Numbered from the stretch's first letter, positions 36,579 through 46,298 are shown. The stretch is 64,000 nt of DNA from Albidovulum sp. (GCA_028823855.1 JAPPFL010000048.1:98922-162921); one strand, 5' to 3'. Numbers and translations: made by a program. Notes: generated by a model from the sequence alone, not told the origin.

Positions 36579-37352
36579 CTATGCCAAGTGCTCGCCCCGG
36601 TCGACGCTAATCGCCTGTCCGGTGATGCTTGCAGCAAGTTCCGAGGCCAGAAACAGATAGATTCCGGCAATGTCCTTGGGTTTCATGAGCGATTCAATGG
36701 ACTGAACTGAAATCTGCTCCTTCAGCAGTGCCTCGGCGTCCTTTTCCTCCAGTTCGGCCATGCGGTGCAGGTTCGCCATCGCCATCTCGGTTTCGGTCCA
36801 GCCCGGACACACGACGTTGACTGTAATTCCCCTGGAACCCAGTTCGCGCGAAAGGCTGCGCATCATTCCTATTATGCCGTGCTTGGAGGCGCAGTATGCC
36901 GAGTGATGGGCCACCGCTGTCTTGCCCCAAACCGATGACGTGAAGATTATTCGACCTCCATTTCTCATTTTCGGAACGGCTTCCCGCGTCACGAAAAAGT
37001 TCCCGAACAGGTTGACTTCCAGCACCCTTCGAAAGTCCTCTTCAACCTTCGGATGCGGATCGAGAATTGGAACGAACCTCTCGATTCCAGCATTGTTTAT
37101 GAGAACGTCCAAGTGCTCCAGGAGCCCGATTTCCTCGGCCACGGCTTCCCGGTCGCTGATATCGCAGACAATGGCCTTAACTCCAATCCCGGATCTGGCC
37201 TTCACCTCCGCCGCCGCGTCGTGAATACTGTCTGTCTCCGCAAGCATCGCGAGGCGGGCTCCGAATTCGGCGAACAGGTGGCTGATTGCGAGGCCGATAC
37301 CGGTGCTTGCGCCGGTAACGAGCACGGACTTTTTCGACAAATCTATCTGCAT
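36579..37352 (-). CDS. Short-chain dehydrogenase/reductase (SDR)
   Basis: A 257-residue classical SDR. The nucleotide loop is VLVTGASTGIGLAISHLFAE, followed by VLINNAGIERF, the catalytic Ser in IIFTSSVWGK, and YxxxK in HHSAYCASKHGIIGMM. VNVVCPGWTETEM is the usual substrate-loop start. It lies 12 bases after the aldehyde dehydrogenase gene in the same operon and could form the aldehyde that enzyme oxidises. NAD(P) preference and substrate are not evident. Confidence 0.93.
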   Translation of the reverse strand: MQIDLSKKSVLVTGASTGIGLAISHLFAEFGARLAMLAETDSIHDAAAEVKARSGIGVKAIVCDISDREAVAEEIGLLEHLDVLINNAGIERFVPILDPHPKVEEDFRRVLEVNLFGNFFVTREAVPKMRNGGRIIFTSSVWGKTAVAHHSAYCASKHGIIGMMRSLSRELGSRGITVNVVCPGWTETEMAMANLHRMAELEEKDAEALLKEQISVQSIESLMKPKDIAGIYLFLASELAASITGQAISVDRGEHLA

Positions 37353-37364
37353 GGCGGACTTCGC

Positions 37365-38831
37365 TTAAGCGCGCTGAAATATCGACTTCGATCGAATGCC
37401 GACATATTTGGATTGAACGTAGTTGTTGATCGCCTCCTGGCCTTTTTCGCGCCCGAGACCGGACTCCTTCATTCCGCCAAAAGGCGTCTCGACTCCTCCG
37501 GTATACCAGTCGTTGACATAGACCTGTCCTGCTTCAAGGCGATCGGCGGTCCAAAGCGCCTTGTCAACATCTTTTGAAAATACGCCGGCCGCCAAGCCAT
37601 ACTTTGTGCAGTTCGCATACGAAACCGCCTGTTCCGGTTCCTCGAAGGTCGTAACCGCCAGGACCGGGCCAAATATCTCTTCCCGGGCAATTCGCATGCT
37701 GCTCTCCACGCCGGTAAATACTGTTGCCGGCATGAAGTGGCCTGCCATGTCCGATAAGCGCTTTCCTCCGATCACCGGAGTAGCGCCCTCCCCTGTTCCG
37801 GCAAGGCAGTAGCCTTCAACGCGGTCAAGCTGGCCGGCCGAAGCAACCGGCGTAAGTTCGCAGTCCTCTATCCCGGGACCGACGCTCAGTCCCTTCGCCA
37901 TGTCCGCCACGCGGTCCACCGCCTCATCATGGATGCTTCGGTGAACTATCAGCCTTGACATTCCGTTGCATGCCTGCCCGGCATTCGGGAAAATTCCCCA
38001 CCGGACGCTCTCGACGAGTTGATCAAGGTCGGCGTCCGAGTAGACGATTGCAGCAGACTTCCCGCCGAGTTCGAGAACGCATGGAACCACTCGCTCGCAC
38101 GTGCTGCGCATTACGCTCTTTCCGGTTTCGATGGAGCCCGTAAAGACGACCTGATCGACATCGGGATGCGCAGCCAGATGCGCGCCCGCATCCTCGCCGT
38201 ACCCGCATATCACGTTGACGGCTCCTTCCGGCGCGCCTGCGCGCTCGCATGCTTCCGCTAGCAAGCAAAGGATCAGCGGCGTCAATTCGGGAGACTTGAT
38301 AACGACAGCGTTACCGGCTGCCAGAGCAGCCGACAGGGACCGCGCGGCAATTTCCACGGGGTTGTTCCAAGGTACGATTTGAGCGGATACACCGTAGGGC
38401 ACAGGCGCCGCGTAACCAACCAGATTTGCGCCAAGCGGAATGTAGCGACCCTCAATCTTGTCGGCCAAGCCTCCATAGTACTCGAAATAGCGAACTGCAT
38501 CCTCAATCTCTCCGCGCGCAAGCGAGATCGATTTTCCGTTTTCGAGGCAGAGGACCTGCGCGGCTTCATCGCCCATGTCCGCAAGCGCTCGGCCAATGCC
38601 CGTGACTAGGCCGCCCCGCTCGGACGGGCGCATGTCAACCAGCGTTCGCGCCTGAACGCAGTCGCGAGCAGCATTGACGGCCTTGTCGACATCTTCCCTT
38701 TCCGCTCGCGCAATCTTGGCCAGCGGCATACCCGACGCAGGGTTTTCAACCGAAATGCGGCCGCCCTTGACTCCATCAACCCATCGGCCACCTATGTAGT
38801 TTTGCCAATACGACTTAATATTCTCCGGCAT
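37365..38831 (-). CDS. Aldehyde dehydrogenase
   Basis: A 488-residue NAD(P)-dependent aldehyde dehydrogenase. NYIGGRWVDG begins the protein. The motifs are VPWNNPVEIAARSLSAALAA, VVFTGSIETGKSVMRS, catalytic Glu in VLELGGKSAAIVY, catalytic Cys in NAGQACNGMSRLIV, and EEIFGPVLAV. The C-terminal TPFGGMKESGLGREKGQEA is complete. GAAGGAGAA precedes the ATG. In the context of a polyamine-type importer, SDR and RidA, oxidation of an aminoaldehyde or semialdehyde is likely (inference). Confidence 0.95.
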   Translation of the reverse strand: MPENIKSYWQNYIGGRWVDGVKGGRISVENPASGMPLAKIARAEREDVDKAVNAARDCVQARTLVDMRPSERGGLVTGIGRALADMGDEAAQVLCLENGKSISLARGEIEDAVRYFEYYGGLADKIEGRYIPLGANLVGYAAPVPYGVSAQIVPWNNPVEIAARSLSAALAAGNAVVIKSPELTPLILCLLAEACERAGAPEGAVNVICGYGEDAGAHLAAHPDVDQVVFTGSIETGKSVMRSTCERVVPCVLELGGKSAAIVYSDADLDQLVESVRWGIFPNAGQACNGMSRLIVHRSIHDEAVDRVADMAKGLSVGPGIEDCELTPVASAGQLDRVEGYCLAGTGEGATPVIGGKRLSDMAGHFMPATVFTGVESSMRIAREEIFGPVLAVTTFEEPEQAVSYANCTKYGLAAGVFSKDVDKALWTADRLEAGQVYVNDWYTGGVETPFGGMKESGLGREKGQEAINNYVQSKYVGIRSKSIFQRA

Positions 38832-38958
38832 TTTGCATTCTCCTTCATACTTCCCGGCGCAGATTACGCCGGTTTACATGCGTTAAAGCTGGGGTGAACT
38901 CGAGAGATGCGCATGCATCGCATTTCACGATCTGCATTACGGGAATTCATGGTCGGTA

Positions 38959-40086
38959 TCAATGATTGCTCTCTTTCTGCACGTAATGCACTACGCCCAT
39001 CAGGATAATCGTCAGGACAACGAGCATGGTCGCGATTGCCGCGATAGTCGGACTGATTTCGGTTCTGATCCCGTCCCAAATTTCCTTGGGAAGTGTAGTC
39101 ACCTCCGCTGTTGAGAGAAATAAGGCAACGACAGGTTCATCCCAGGACACAATGAAGCAGAAGAACGCGGACGTCGCCAAGCCGGTCTTGATGGCAGGCA
39201 GCACAACCCTGAGGAGGACGGTGGCCGGAGGAGCGCCGAGCGTCGCCGCTGCGTGTTCCAGCGTTTCATCCATGGCGCGCAGCGTTGCCCCTAGTATGAC
39301 GACGACGTAGGGAAGCGTCAGCACTACGTGCGCCACGACCAGCCCGGGCGACACTAGTGGAATCGAAGGAATCGGGTCAGCTTTCGAAAACAAGCCGCCG
39401 TCCCTTCCATCCGTAGCCCCTGCAACCCACAGCATGAAGATAAACGAAACAGTGATGACCAGCGAGGCGACGGCCCATGGCCTTAGTGCGTGCCGCGCCT
39501 TGTGGGCACCTGCCGGGACTGGACTCTTCCGGCCCTTGGTTGCGAGCAGGAATACCAGTGAAGCCGCGCCGAGGGCCAAGGCGAATGAAATCACGGCCCA
39601 CTCGCCTTCCGGAGAAAGCGAAGGAAGCGGAAACGGTTGAAAAAACCCTCGCAGGTTCTTCGACAGGAAGAAGAACATCGCAATAGCGGTTACGAGGACC
39701 GGCATGATCAGAGGCGACACAATAATCGCACTGAATAGCGCCTTGCCCCGGTAGCTGCCTCTTGTGAGGCCGTAGGCCGCGAGACATCCGATCGGCACGC
39801 TGATCGCTACGACCAATAAGCCCAGCTGCAGACTGATGATCGTCGCCGGCACCCACCGCCCGGTGGATCCGAAATGGCTGGCGCCCCTCACTCCGAAATA
39901 GTCCTGATACCACCGCAGCGTGAATCCCTTAGGCGGAAATTGCAGATAGATTGAATCGGTGACCGAGAGCGGCGCAATGATCAACGTGGGGAAAACCAGA
40001 AACACAAACACCAGAGCGACAAAAGCGTAAAGGACCGATCGTCGAATGGTATCCCAGACAGGTCTATGGGGCAAGGTCACCGTCAT
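38959..40086 (-). CDS. Spermidine/putrescine-type ABC permease (PotC-like) with extra internal segment
   Basis: A 375-residue inner-membrane permease. PotC proteins are usually about 265-280 residues. Here the stretch from about residue 155 to 235 adds roughly 80 residues with two more hydrophobic helices (VISFALALGAASLVFLLAT and WAVASLVITVSFIFMLWVAG) between the usual third and fourth core helices. The coupling loop is ETLEHAAATLGAPPATVLLR near residue 285, and PKGFTLRWYQDYF near 50 is typical. It follows the PotB-like gene closely. An added transmembrane pair is uncommon for this family. Confidence 0.9.
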   Translation of the reverse strand: MTVTLPHRPVWDTIRRSVLYAFVALVFVFLVFPTLIIAPLSVTDSIYLQFPPKGFTLRWYQDYFGVRGASHFGSTGRWVPATIISLQLGLLVVAISVPIGCLAAYGLTRGSYRGKALFSAIIVSPLIMPVLVTAIAMFFFLSKNLRGFFQPFPLPSLSPEGEWAVISFALALGAASLVFLLATKGRKSPVPAGAHKARHALRPWAVASLVITVSFIFMLWVAGATDGRDGGLFSKADPIPSIPLVSPGLVVAHVVLTLPYVVVILGATLRAMDETLEHAAATLGAPPATVLLRVVLPAIKTGLATSAFFCFIVSWDEPVVALFLSTAEVTTLPKEIWDGIRTEISPTIAAIATMLVVLTIILMGVVHYVQKESNH

Positions 40087-40110
40087 TTGGCCGAAATCCT
40101 CAAAGTCCCG

Positions 40111-41049
40111 CTACCTCGACCTGTACAGCTGCTCAAAGCTCATGAAGCGCGCGTAGAGAATATACAGCGCGAGAGTGACGATCAGCAGCAAGAATGCCAA
40201 AGCGGACGCAAATTCCCAGTTGTTCAACTCATTGATTTGAAGCGCGATTATGTTCGATATCATTCGGTCCGACGCTCCCCCGAGTATTGCCGGCGTAATG
40301 AAAAAGCCAAGAGAAAGGATAAAGACCAGCAATGCGCCGGCTCCGACTCCCGGTAGAGACAGGGGAAGGTAGACGCGCCACCACGCCCTGAAGGGCCCGG
40401 CTCCCAAATTCGCCGCTGCAAGCATGTATTCCCTGGGGATTTCTCGCATTACGGCGAATACCGGGAGAATCAGCAGCGGAAGCAGGATGTGGATCATTCC
40501 GACCATGGTGCCCGTCGTGTTGAATACAAGGCTCAACGGACCGTCAATGACGCCAATCCACTCCAACGTTTCATTCACAAGCCCGCGACGGCCAAGAATG
40601 ACTCGCCAGGCGAATGTCCGGATCAGAATGCTCGTCCACATTGTCATGATCAACACGGCGAGAAGCGCCCTGCGTACAGTGTCGGAAGCCGTGGCAAGGA
40701 CGTATGCCGTCGGGTATCCGGCCAGCACGCATCCGACCGTGGTCAAAATCGAGATCCAGAATGTATTCAGGATCACGCGCTGGTAGGGGGGCGTGGCCAA
40801 CGCTCTTCCGTATTGATCGAGCGTTTCGAAATCATATGTTACAGCAATTGAATCTGCGCTGCCAAAGCTAAGTAGGAACATCCTCCAGAGCGGAACGGCC
40901 AAGAATATGACGACAAACAGAACCGCTGGCGCAACGAGGGAAACGAAAAACAACTGCTTTCTGATTCGCAGCCAGCGAAACAGGTTTTCCTCCGTTCGTG
41001 TTGCCTTTCCGGGCGGAGACTTGAACGATGTCGTTTCCGCCGCAAGCAT
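40111..41049 (-). CDS. Spermidine/putrescine-type ABC permease (PotB-like)
   Basis: A 312-residue inner-membrane permease with an N-terminal helix and six core helices. The coupling loop is YMLAAANLGAGPFRAWWRVY. FAWRVILGRRGLVNETLEWI and SLGFFITPAILGG are PotB/AfuB landmarks. It lies between the ATPase gene and the PotC-like gene and forms the channel with the latter. Confidence 0.93.
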   Translation of the reverse strand: MLAAETTSFKSPPGKATRTEENLFRWLRIRKQLFFVSLVAPAVLFVVIFLAVPLWRMFLLSFGSADSIAVTYDFETLDQYGRALATPPYQRVILNTFWISILTTVGCVLAGYPTAYVLATASDTVRRALLAVLIMTMWTSILIRTFAWRVILGRRGLVNETLEWIGVIDGPLSLVFNTTGTMVGMIHILLPLLILPVFAVMREIPREYMLAAANLGAGPFRAWWRVYLPLSLPGVGAGALLVFILSLGFFITPAILGGASDRMISNIIALQINELNNWEFASALAFLLLIVTLALYILYARFMSFEQLYRSR

Positions 41050-41125
41050 TTCTCAGTTGCTCGCCTCTTGAGCGCCCGCGCTCTTGACTTCTTCCAGCTC
41101 CAGCATGTCTTCAAATTCCGGAAAT

Positions 41126-42277
41126 CTAGCCCCGGAAACCGCTCCCTTCCGGCTTTCCGCTGTCAACGGGCACCATGTCTTCCGCCGACCAGCCAACCCG
41201 AACCCTGTCTCCCTTGGCCAACTGGACCGCCTCCGCCCTGAACAGCGTCTTTGCCGTCACGGTTGTTTCTTGACCAATCTGCACGACTGATTTTACGATG
41301 TCGCCCAAGTAAATCGTTTCCGTGACCACGCCTTCAAACGCGTTGCGGAACTCATCCGGCTTCGGGTTGATCGAGATACTCTCCGGTCGGACAACAGCCG
41401 TGACCGACTGCCCCAATTCATGCCCGTCATGCGAAATATATGAAAACGACAATCCATCGGGGGTTGCCGCGACCTGTCGGCCGCCAACCGATTCCGCAAT
41501 CTCTCCTTCCAGAAAATTCGTCTCGCCTACAAATTGGGCCACGAAACGGTTCTCCGGTCCCTTGTAGAGTTCGGTTGGAGTGCCAACCTGCTGTATGGCG
41601 CCATTCTTCATGACGACTATCCTGCTGGACATGGTCAGCGCCTCGCCCTGATCATGCGTGACAAAGATGACCGTCAGCCCCAGCCTGTCGTGCAAATGAA
41701 GAAGTTCGATCTGCAGCTCCTGCCGAAGCTGCAGGTCCAGGGCTCCGAGCGGCTCGTCCAGAAGAAGCAATGCCGGCTCGTAGACCAACGCGCGCGCCAA
41801 CGCGACTCGCTGCTGCTGGCCTCCGCTAAGCTGGTTGATGCGACGGTCCTCGAACCCCGGGAGCCGCACAAGGCGTAGCGCGGATGTCACGCGCTGCTGG
41901 ATTTCAGTTCGCTTCAACCGCCGCATTTCCAATGGAAACGCGACATTGCCAAAGACGTCCATGTGCGGAAAGAGACTATAATGCTGGAACACCATTCCGA
42001 CGTTTCGCTTGTAGGTTGGCAGCGCAACCACCGAAACGTCATCGAACAGGATGTCGCCGGCCGTTGGAACTACGAAACCGGCGATCATTTGCAACGCCGT
42101 GCTCTTTCCGGACCCGCTCGGGCCCAATAAAGTTACGAATTCACCCGCGTTGATATCTATAGTAGCGTTGTCGAGAGCACGCACATCATCGTAGTACTTC
42201 GTAAGACCCCTGAGGGATACCTTGGCGCCGCGCAACTTGGAATAGGTCGCCGCGATCGCAGACGTGTCTTCTTGCAT
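41126..42277 (-). CDS. Spermidine/putrescine-type ABC ATPase (PotA-like)
   Basis: About 383 residues. Walker A GPSGSGKST, Q-loop VFQHYSLFPH, signature LSGGQQQRVALARA, Walker B LLLLDEPLGALDLQ, switch FVTHDQGEA. The C-terminal TOBE domain is complete (VRPESISINPKPDEFRNAFE). I prefer the ATG at 42277; an in-frame TTG at 42310 would add a short hydrophobic stretch and lies against the upstream hairpin. It energises the two downstream permeases. Confidence 0.94.
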   Translation of the reverse strand: MQEDTSAIAATYSKLRGAKVSLRGLTKYYDDVRALDNATIDINAGEFVTLLGPSGSGKSTALQMIAGFVVPTAGDILFDDVSVVALPTYKRNVGMVFQHYSLFPHMDVFGNVAFPLEMRRLKRTEIQQRVTSALRLVRLPGFEDRRINQLSGGQQQRVALARALVYEPALLLLDEPLGALDLQLRQELQIELLHLHDRLGLTVIFVTHDQGEALTMSSRIVVMKNGAIQQVGTPTELYKGPENRFVAQFVGETNFLEGEIAESVGGRQVAATPDGLSFSYISHDGHELGQSVTAVVRPESISINPKPDEFRNAFEGVVTETIYLGDIVKSVVQIGQETTVTAKTLFRAEAVQLAKGDRVRVGWSAEDMVPVDSGKPEGSGFRG

Positions 42278-42311
42278 GCGAAGAATCGAACTCGTTAGCA
42301 ACAAGAACAAC

Positions 42312-42339
42312 CCTCGCCACCGATGTTTCGGTGGCGAGG
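42312..42339 (-). promoter_or_regulatory. Intercistronic hairpin after the binding-protein gene
   Basis: Perfect 12-bp inverted repeat, arms CCTCGCCACCGA and TCGGTGGCGAGG with a 4-base loop, between the binding-protein stop and the ATPase start. It is very stable; read on the minus strand it is followed by GTTGTTCTTGTTG, which is only weakly T-rich. It probably protects the binding-protein mRNA and limits readthrough. Confidence 0.8.
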
Positions 42340-42394
42340 TTCATCCCATTGAAGTGGACCAGGCACTATCTTGTGGTACCGGTTCAGAAGGAAA

Positions 42395-43600
42395 TCACTG
42401 CATCGCTTCCAGGAGTTTTTCCTCCGCGTAGTCCTCTTTCGTACCCATCCATTTCTCGTCGAAGAATACTGCGAATGGGATGTTGCGGGTGGACGTCGGC
42501 AGCTCTTCCCGAACGGCGTCATAATCCGGGCCGTCGAAATGCTCGGGAGCCTTTGTGTTGGCCGGACCAAAGCTGATAAACTTCTGGAATCGGGCGTTGT
42601 TTTCAGGGAAACTTGCCCATGCGGCGATCAAGTTGGCAAGGAGATACCTCTCGGGCTCCGCCTCGGCCAATCCCCCCGGAATCACCCAGCCGCCAGTTCC
42701 GACGAAATATCCGCATTCCCAGCAAATCGTCAAAGGCGCGCCTTGCTGCGCGGCATCCCAAATCCGGCCATTCCAGGCGCTGCTCATGTTCACGTCTCCA
42801 GCCAAGAGCATTTCAGGCGGTTGCGATCCCTGCTCCCAGAAGACGATGTCATTGCCCGCTTGGTCTACCCAGTCCGCGAACCAGGCGTAATCGTCGTCGA
42901 TAACCTCGTCGGGGATCTGCTGCAACGATTTCCGTCCTTCATCCGTTTCGAGGAGTTCGGGATTGCGCGCCAGCCTCATGATCTGGAGCTGCGCGCCGTC
43001 GCCGATTTTTCCTCGAAGCGCGCGCGGACCCGGAAATCCTTCTAGATCGAAGAAATCCGCCCAGCTCTTCGGACCCGTATCTCCGGGATAGGCTTCGTTG
43101 TTGTATGCCATGGTCAGCGCCCATGTAATTCCGCCGCCTGCCACGTACGGGCCAATCGCGGTGGTCGCTTCCACCCAGTCCCTGAGATCGACGATGGACG
43201 TGTCCCACGGGTCAAGAGAATCAGTCTCAAGCAACCTTGCTGCAAACCCCGTTCCGATGTCGACCGAGTCGTAGATATAGTTGCCCGCCTCGGCAACGGC
43301 CCGAATCTGGGCTGCCGAAGGAAGCGGACTGTCATCGACGATGTTGATACCAAACTGATCCTCCAACGGTTCCAGCCAAGCCTTGCGAACAGCCGCCGAA
43401 AATGCGCCTCCCGTCGACATGAGGATGAATTTCTCGCCTCGATGTTTTTCCAGTTCGGCATTTATCTCTTCAAGCGTTGCCGGTGCTTCCGACGTCCATT
43501 CGGACATCGGTCTCATGTCGCCTGCAGCGCCCAAAGTACCTCCGAACAACACTGCAATGGCGCCCACGGCCACCATGCCGCTACGTAAATTCACGTACAT
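42395..43600 (-). CDS. Extracellular binding protein of the polyamine-type transporter (PotD/family-1-like)
   Basis: About 401 residues. The ATG at 43600 has AGGGAGGGG just upstream and gives a signal peptide (LRSGMVAVGAIAVLFGGTLG, cleavage near GAAG-D). The mature protein has the PotD-like course: FILMSTGGAFSAAVRKAWLE, an early DSPLPSAAQIRAVAEAGN, and late GGWVIPGGLAEAEPERYLLA. It starts the ten-gene operon ending at 33094. The ligand may be a polyamine or other small amine; the downstream enzymes fit an amine or amino acid. Confidence 0.92.
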   Translation of the reverse strand: MYVNLRSGMVAVGAIAVLFGGTLGAAGDMRPMSEWTSEAPATLEEINAELEKHRGEKFILMSTGGAFSAAVRKAWLEPLEDQFGINIVDDSPLPSAAQIRAVAEAGNYIYDSVDIGTGFAARLLETDSLDPWDTSIVDLRDWVEATTAIGPYVAGGGITWALTMAYNNEAYPGDTGPKSWADFFDLEGFPGPRALRGKIGDGAQLQIMRLARNPELLETDEGRKSLQQIPDEVIDDDYAWFADWVDQAGNDIVFWEQGSQPPEMLLAGDVNMSSAWNGRIWDAAQQGAPLTICWECGYFVGTGGWVIPGGLAEAEPERYLLANLIAAWASFPENNARFQKFISFGPANTKAPEHFDGPDYDAVREELPTSTRNIPFAVFFDEKWMGTKEDYAEEKLLEAMQ

Positions 43601-45180
43601 AATCCCCTCCCTATTTTTAGAATTACGGGATTCCGCTTCCGCCCAACGACGGCCGGGCCCCGAATTCCAGGAGCCAAAGAGAGGCCTTGCCAACTGAAAA
43701 CACTGAAAAATTAAGCAAGCCCCATCTTACACGAGGAAGCCGGAATCTTGCCGTTTGATGATAAAGCCTAGCTGTTATTGTCGAATTAGTCAATACGTTT
43801 CGAGAGTACGGGCGCAGCCGAAAAATTTTGCCCGGACATATAGGATGTTAGCATGCCATCGGACTGCGGATGCCGCCGAGCGCGCTCTTGCGGTGATAAT
43901 CCTTTTCTTGCCGTCGGGCCGGCATTAGGCGCACGCTCGCCTCGAGTGCCCGGCAACGGCCGGGAACGCGGGCGGCACGCGCGCGGAACGGAGCAGAACG
44001 AGGCAGGAGATGGCAGAAAGTGGCGCGCGGCGAGAAGCGGACCGGCGCGCCCTTCGACGAGGCCGAGGAATTACTGGCGCGGCTTTCGAAGGCGGACGCG
44101 GAATCACATCCCGGGACTTTGCTCCGGGAGGAAAGCGGATACGTTTTCTGCCGGCGGGACGGCTGCGAAGTACTCTTCCGCGACGCGTCCGGCGAAGAGT
44201 TGCCTGCGCTCTTTCTTCGCCTGGCCGAGCCGACTGACGACGCGCCGGGTACCTGGCGCATCGGCATCGACGGCGCCCGGGTCCCGATGCGCAAGGCAAA
44301 CTGCGAGGCCGCCCCGGAAAACGGAACGACGGCGGCAGGACCGAATACGGGTTCGCCGCGCGGATAGGGAACTGCTGCGAGGAGGAGGCCGGCGGGCAAA
44401 TGGCGGCCTTCGTCCTCAAAATTTGCCGCGCCTGGAAATGATTGGCGAAGGCGGCGGAAGCGCTATTACAGAGCGAGGGGCGGGAAATGATCCGCTGCGA
44501 GGAGCGCAAGCAAGCTCCGCGGAAGGGCCGCGAGGCGAAGGTCGTCTCGGAAGCGAGGCCGTTCCGGCAAAGAAACAAGGCGATGGACGAGCGCTGCTCC
44601 TATTTCGCGAACAGCCCGGAGCGAAGCGGTGCAATCAACCTGTATTCGCCGGTCGGGTCTCCTATTCCATGTCCGGCCCGGATCGACCTCCGCGAAAGTC
44701 CTGTCGCAAGGGCCGGTGGCGAGGTGCGCGCGCCTCGCTTGCTTCCGGCCATTTAGCGGAGCGACGAAACCGCCGGAGCGATGCGAAGCGTCCTCCGTCC
44801 GCGCGAAGCGCGGCCCTCTCGATGCTGACTGCCGGCATCAGCGCCGGGAACAGCGCAAGCAGCGGCCAATCGCCTCGCTCCGAGGCGGCAAATGCACTAC
44901 TGCCAGGCGAGTCTCGATCGGCGGCCATTCAATTAGCTCAACTATCCTGTCCAATGGCGAACAGTTCAGCCGCATCGCAAACAGCGTATCGCGGCCGTTT
45001 TTGCGGAGGGCCGTTGAACTTTCCTACAAATTCCCTTTCCCGCACAGAATCAAAATTTGCGAATGCGACATCCCCTTTCCGCGCACAGGATTCCTGGCTG
45101 GAAGGTCGACGGCGGAGCCGGGTTTCCGGAGGAAGATGACTTAAATGCGAGCGCCTGAAGTGCTGGGGCCATAGGCGAGC
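43601..45180. other. Promoter region then GC-rich unexplained segment
   Basis: The first 200 bases carry the promoter of the polyamine-type operon. From about 43850 to 45140 the sequence becomes GC- and purine-rich with many GCGAAGCG-like words, unlike either flank. A 428-codon plus-strand frame crosses it, but its composition (Arg, Ser, Ala, Gly, Pro) and several overlapping long frames on both strands look like a GC-rich artefact. It could be a degenerate mobile element, but I see no ends. Confidence 0.4.
44020..44367 (+). CDS. Possible small hypothetical protein
   Basis: A 115-codon frame with balanced, protein-like composition: PFDEAEELLARLSKADAESH, YVFCRRDGCEVLFRDASGEE, LPALFLRLAEPTDDAPGTWR. 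Acidic and hydrophobic residues alternate as in a folded domain, unlike the competing frames. I do not recognise it, and no good ribosome binding site is visible. It may be a fragment of a larger lost gene. Confidence 0.3.
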   Translation: MARGEKRTGAPFDEAEELLARLSKADAESHPGTLLREESGYVFCRRDGCEVLFRDASGEELPALFLRLAEPTDDAPGTWRIGIDGARVPMRKANCEAAPENGTTAAGPNTGSPRG

Positions 45181-46248
45181 CTACCATTTGGCCGGATCCG
45201 CGAGACGCCCGTCGACGACCCCGGACCTGATCTCGCGCGGGGTAAGTCCTTCGGACTTTTTCAGCGTCTTCGCCAGATGCGCGCCATCAACAAATCCCGT
45301 TGCGTGAGCGATTTCAGTGACTGACAGAATTGTCTGCGAGAGCAGCTCAAGAGCCCTTTCAATCCGAATGGCTAGGTAGGCTCGGCTGCTGGACTTCCCG
45401 ATTTCCGCGATGAACAGCCTATCCAGCTGGCGAGTGGACAAGCCGACCATTCCGGCAATGGCGGCCAGCGGCACAGGATCCGGGACGTTCGCATTCATTG
45501 CGTCGATGGCTTGCGCGACCCTGATATCCGCAGGGCGCGAAACCGCGAATTGTGACGGCGGCGGGGCGGACGGATGACGCGCGTGGTCCAGCATAATCCC
45601 GGCGACTGCTCTCCGAGCAAGCCGTCTTCCGAAATGGCGAACCAGAAGCAGCGCCGCAAGATCGCCGCCGACGGCCCCGCCAAGCGAAGTGATCCTGTTG
45701 CCGTCCTCGACAATCAGCTGGCCTGTACGAAAAGTGGCGCCGGGGAACTGCCGTTTCCACTTGGGCAAAGTCGCGGCGGAGGAGCAGGCCTCGCGACCGT
45801 CAAGAAAACCGAACCGCGCCAGTGTTGCGACGCCGTTTCCTATCCCGACCAGCGGCACATCCAACCGGTCGGCCGACTGGATGTAGCGTTGAATTGTATG
45901 TTCAGGCATGCCGAGCCGGCTACGGTATTCGCCAACGATTGCCAGATAGCTGAAATTCTCGGGCCATAGCTGTGCGCTTTCAGTAGTCAGTGATCTTCCG
46001 CAGATCGACACGGCTGGCTTGCCAGCTGGCGACATCAGGACGGACCGGCAAATATCCTTGCCCAATCGCTCGGCCGCGCACTGCAGGGTATCGGAAAAAG
46101 TCGCGACGGTCGAAAGCTGGTAGTCGGCCAACAGCAGAACGCCGACTGTCAAGGCTCTCGGTGCGTATGCCACGATTGATTCACCGGTTTCAGGTTTCAG
46201 ATGTCTAGAATTTACCGAAACGCGTCTAAAAAACACAAGACGCCGCAT
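45181..46248 (-). CDS. GlxA-like AraC-family transcriptional regulator (DJ-1/PfpI + HTH)
   Basis: About 355 residues. Residues 30-210 form a DJ-1/PfpI-type domain (LTVGVLLLADYQLSTVATFS, then VGIGNGVATLARFGFLDGRE), and the C-terminal 100 are two AraC helix-turn-helix motifs (AIAGMVGLSTRQLDRLFIAE, SVTEIAHATGFVDGAHLAKT). This is the GlxA architecture. The frame is open to 46350, but that would overlap the divergent binding-protein gene, so the ATG at 46248 or a later start is likelier. It is probably the activator or repressor of the operon starting at 46299. Confidence 0.88.
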   Translation of the reverse strand: MRRLVFFRRVSVNSRHLKPETGESIVAYAPRALTVGVLLLADYQLSTVATFSDTLQCAAERLGKDICRSVLMSPAGKPAVSICGRSLTTESAQLWPENFSYLAIVGEYRSRLGMPEHTIQRYIQSADRLDVPLVGIGNGVATLARFGFLDGREACSSAATLPKWKRQFPGATFRTGQLIVEDGNRITSLGGAVGGDLAALLLVRHFGRRLARRAVAGIMLDHARHPSAPPPSQFAVSRPADIRVAQAIDAMNANVPDPVPLAAIAGMVGLSTRQLDRLFIAEIGKSSSRAYLAIRIERALELLSQTILSVTEIAHATGFVDGAHLAKTLKKSEGLTPREIRSGVVDGRLADPAKW

Positions 46249-46298
46249 GGCCGGATCTGCTAATCTGGATCCGACAGAAGAAAAGGGAGTAAACCAAT

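Noticed and set aside
43853..45139. A 428-codon plus-strand open frame
   Set aside because: Composition is dominated by Arg, Ser, Gly, Ala and Pro, other frames over the same bases are also long, and there is no motif. It looks like a GC-rich artefact.
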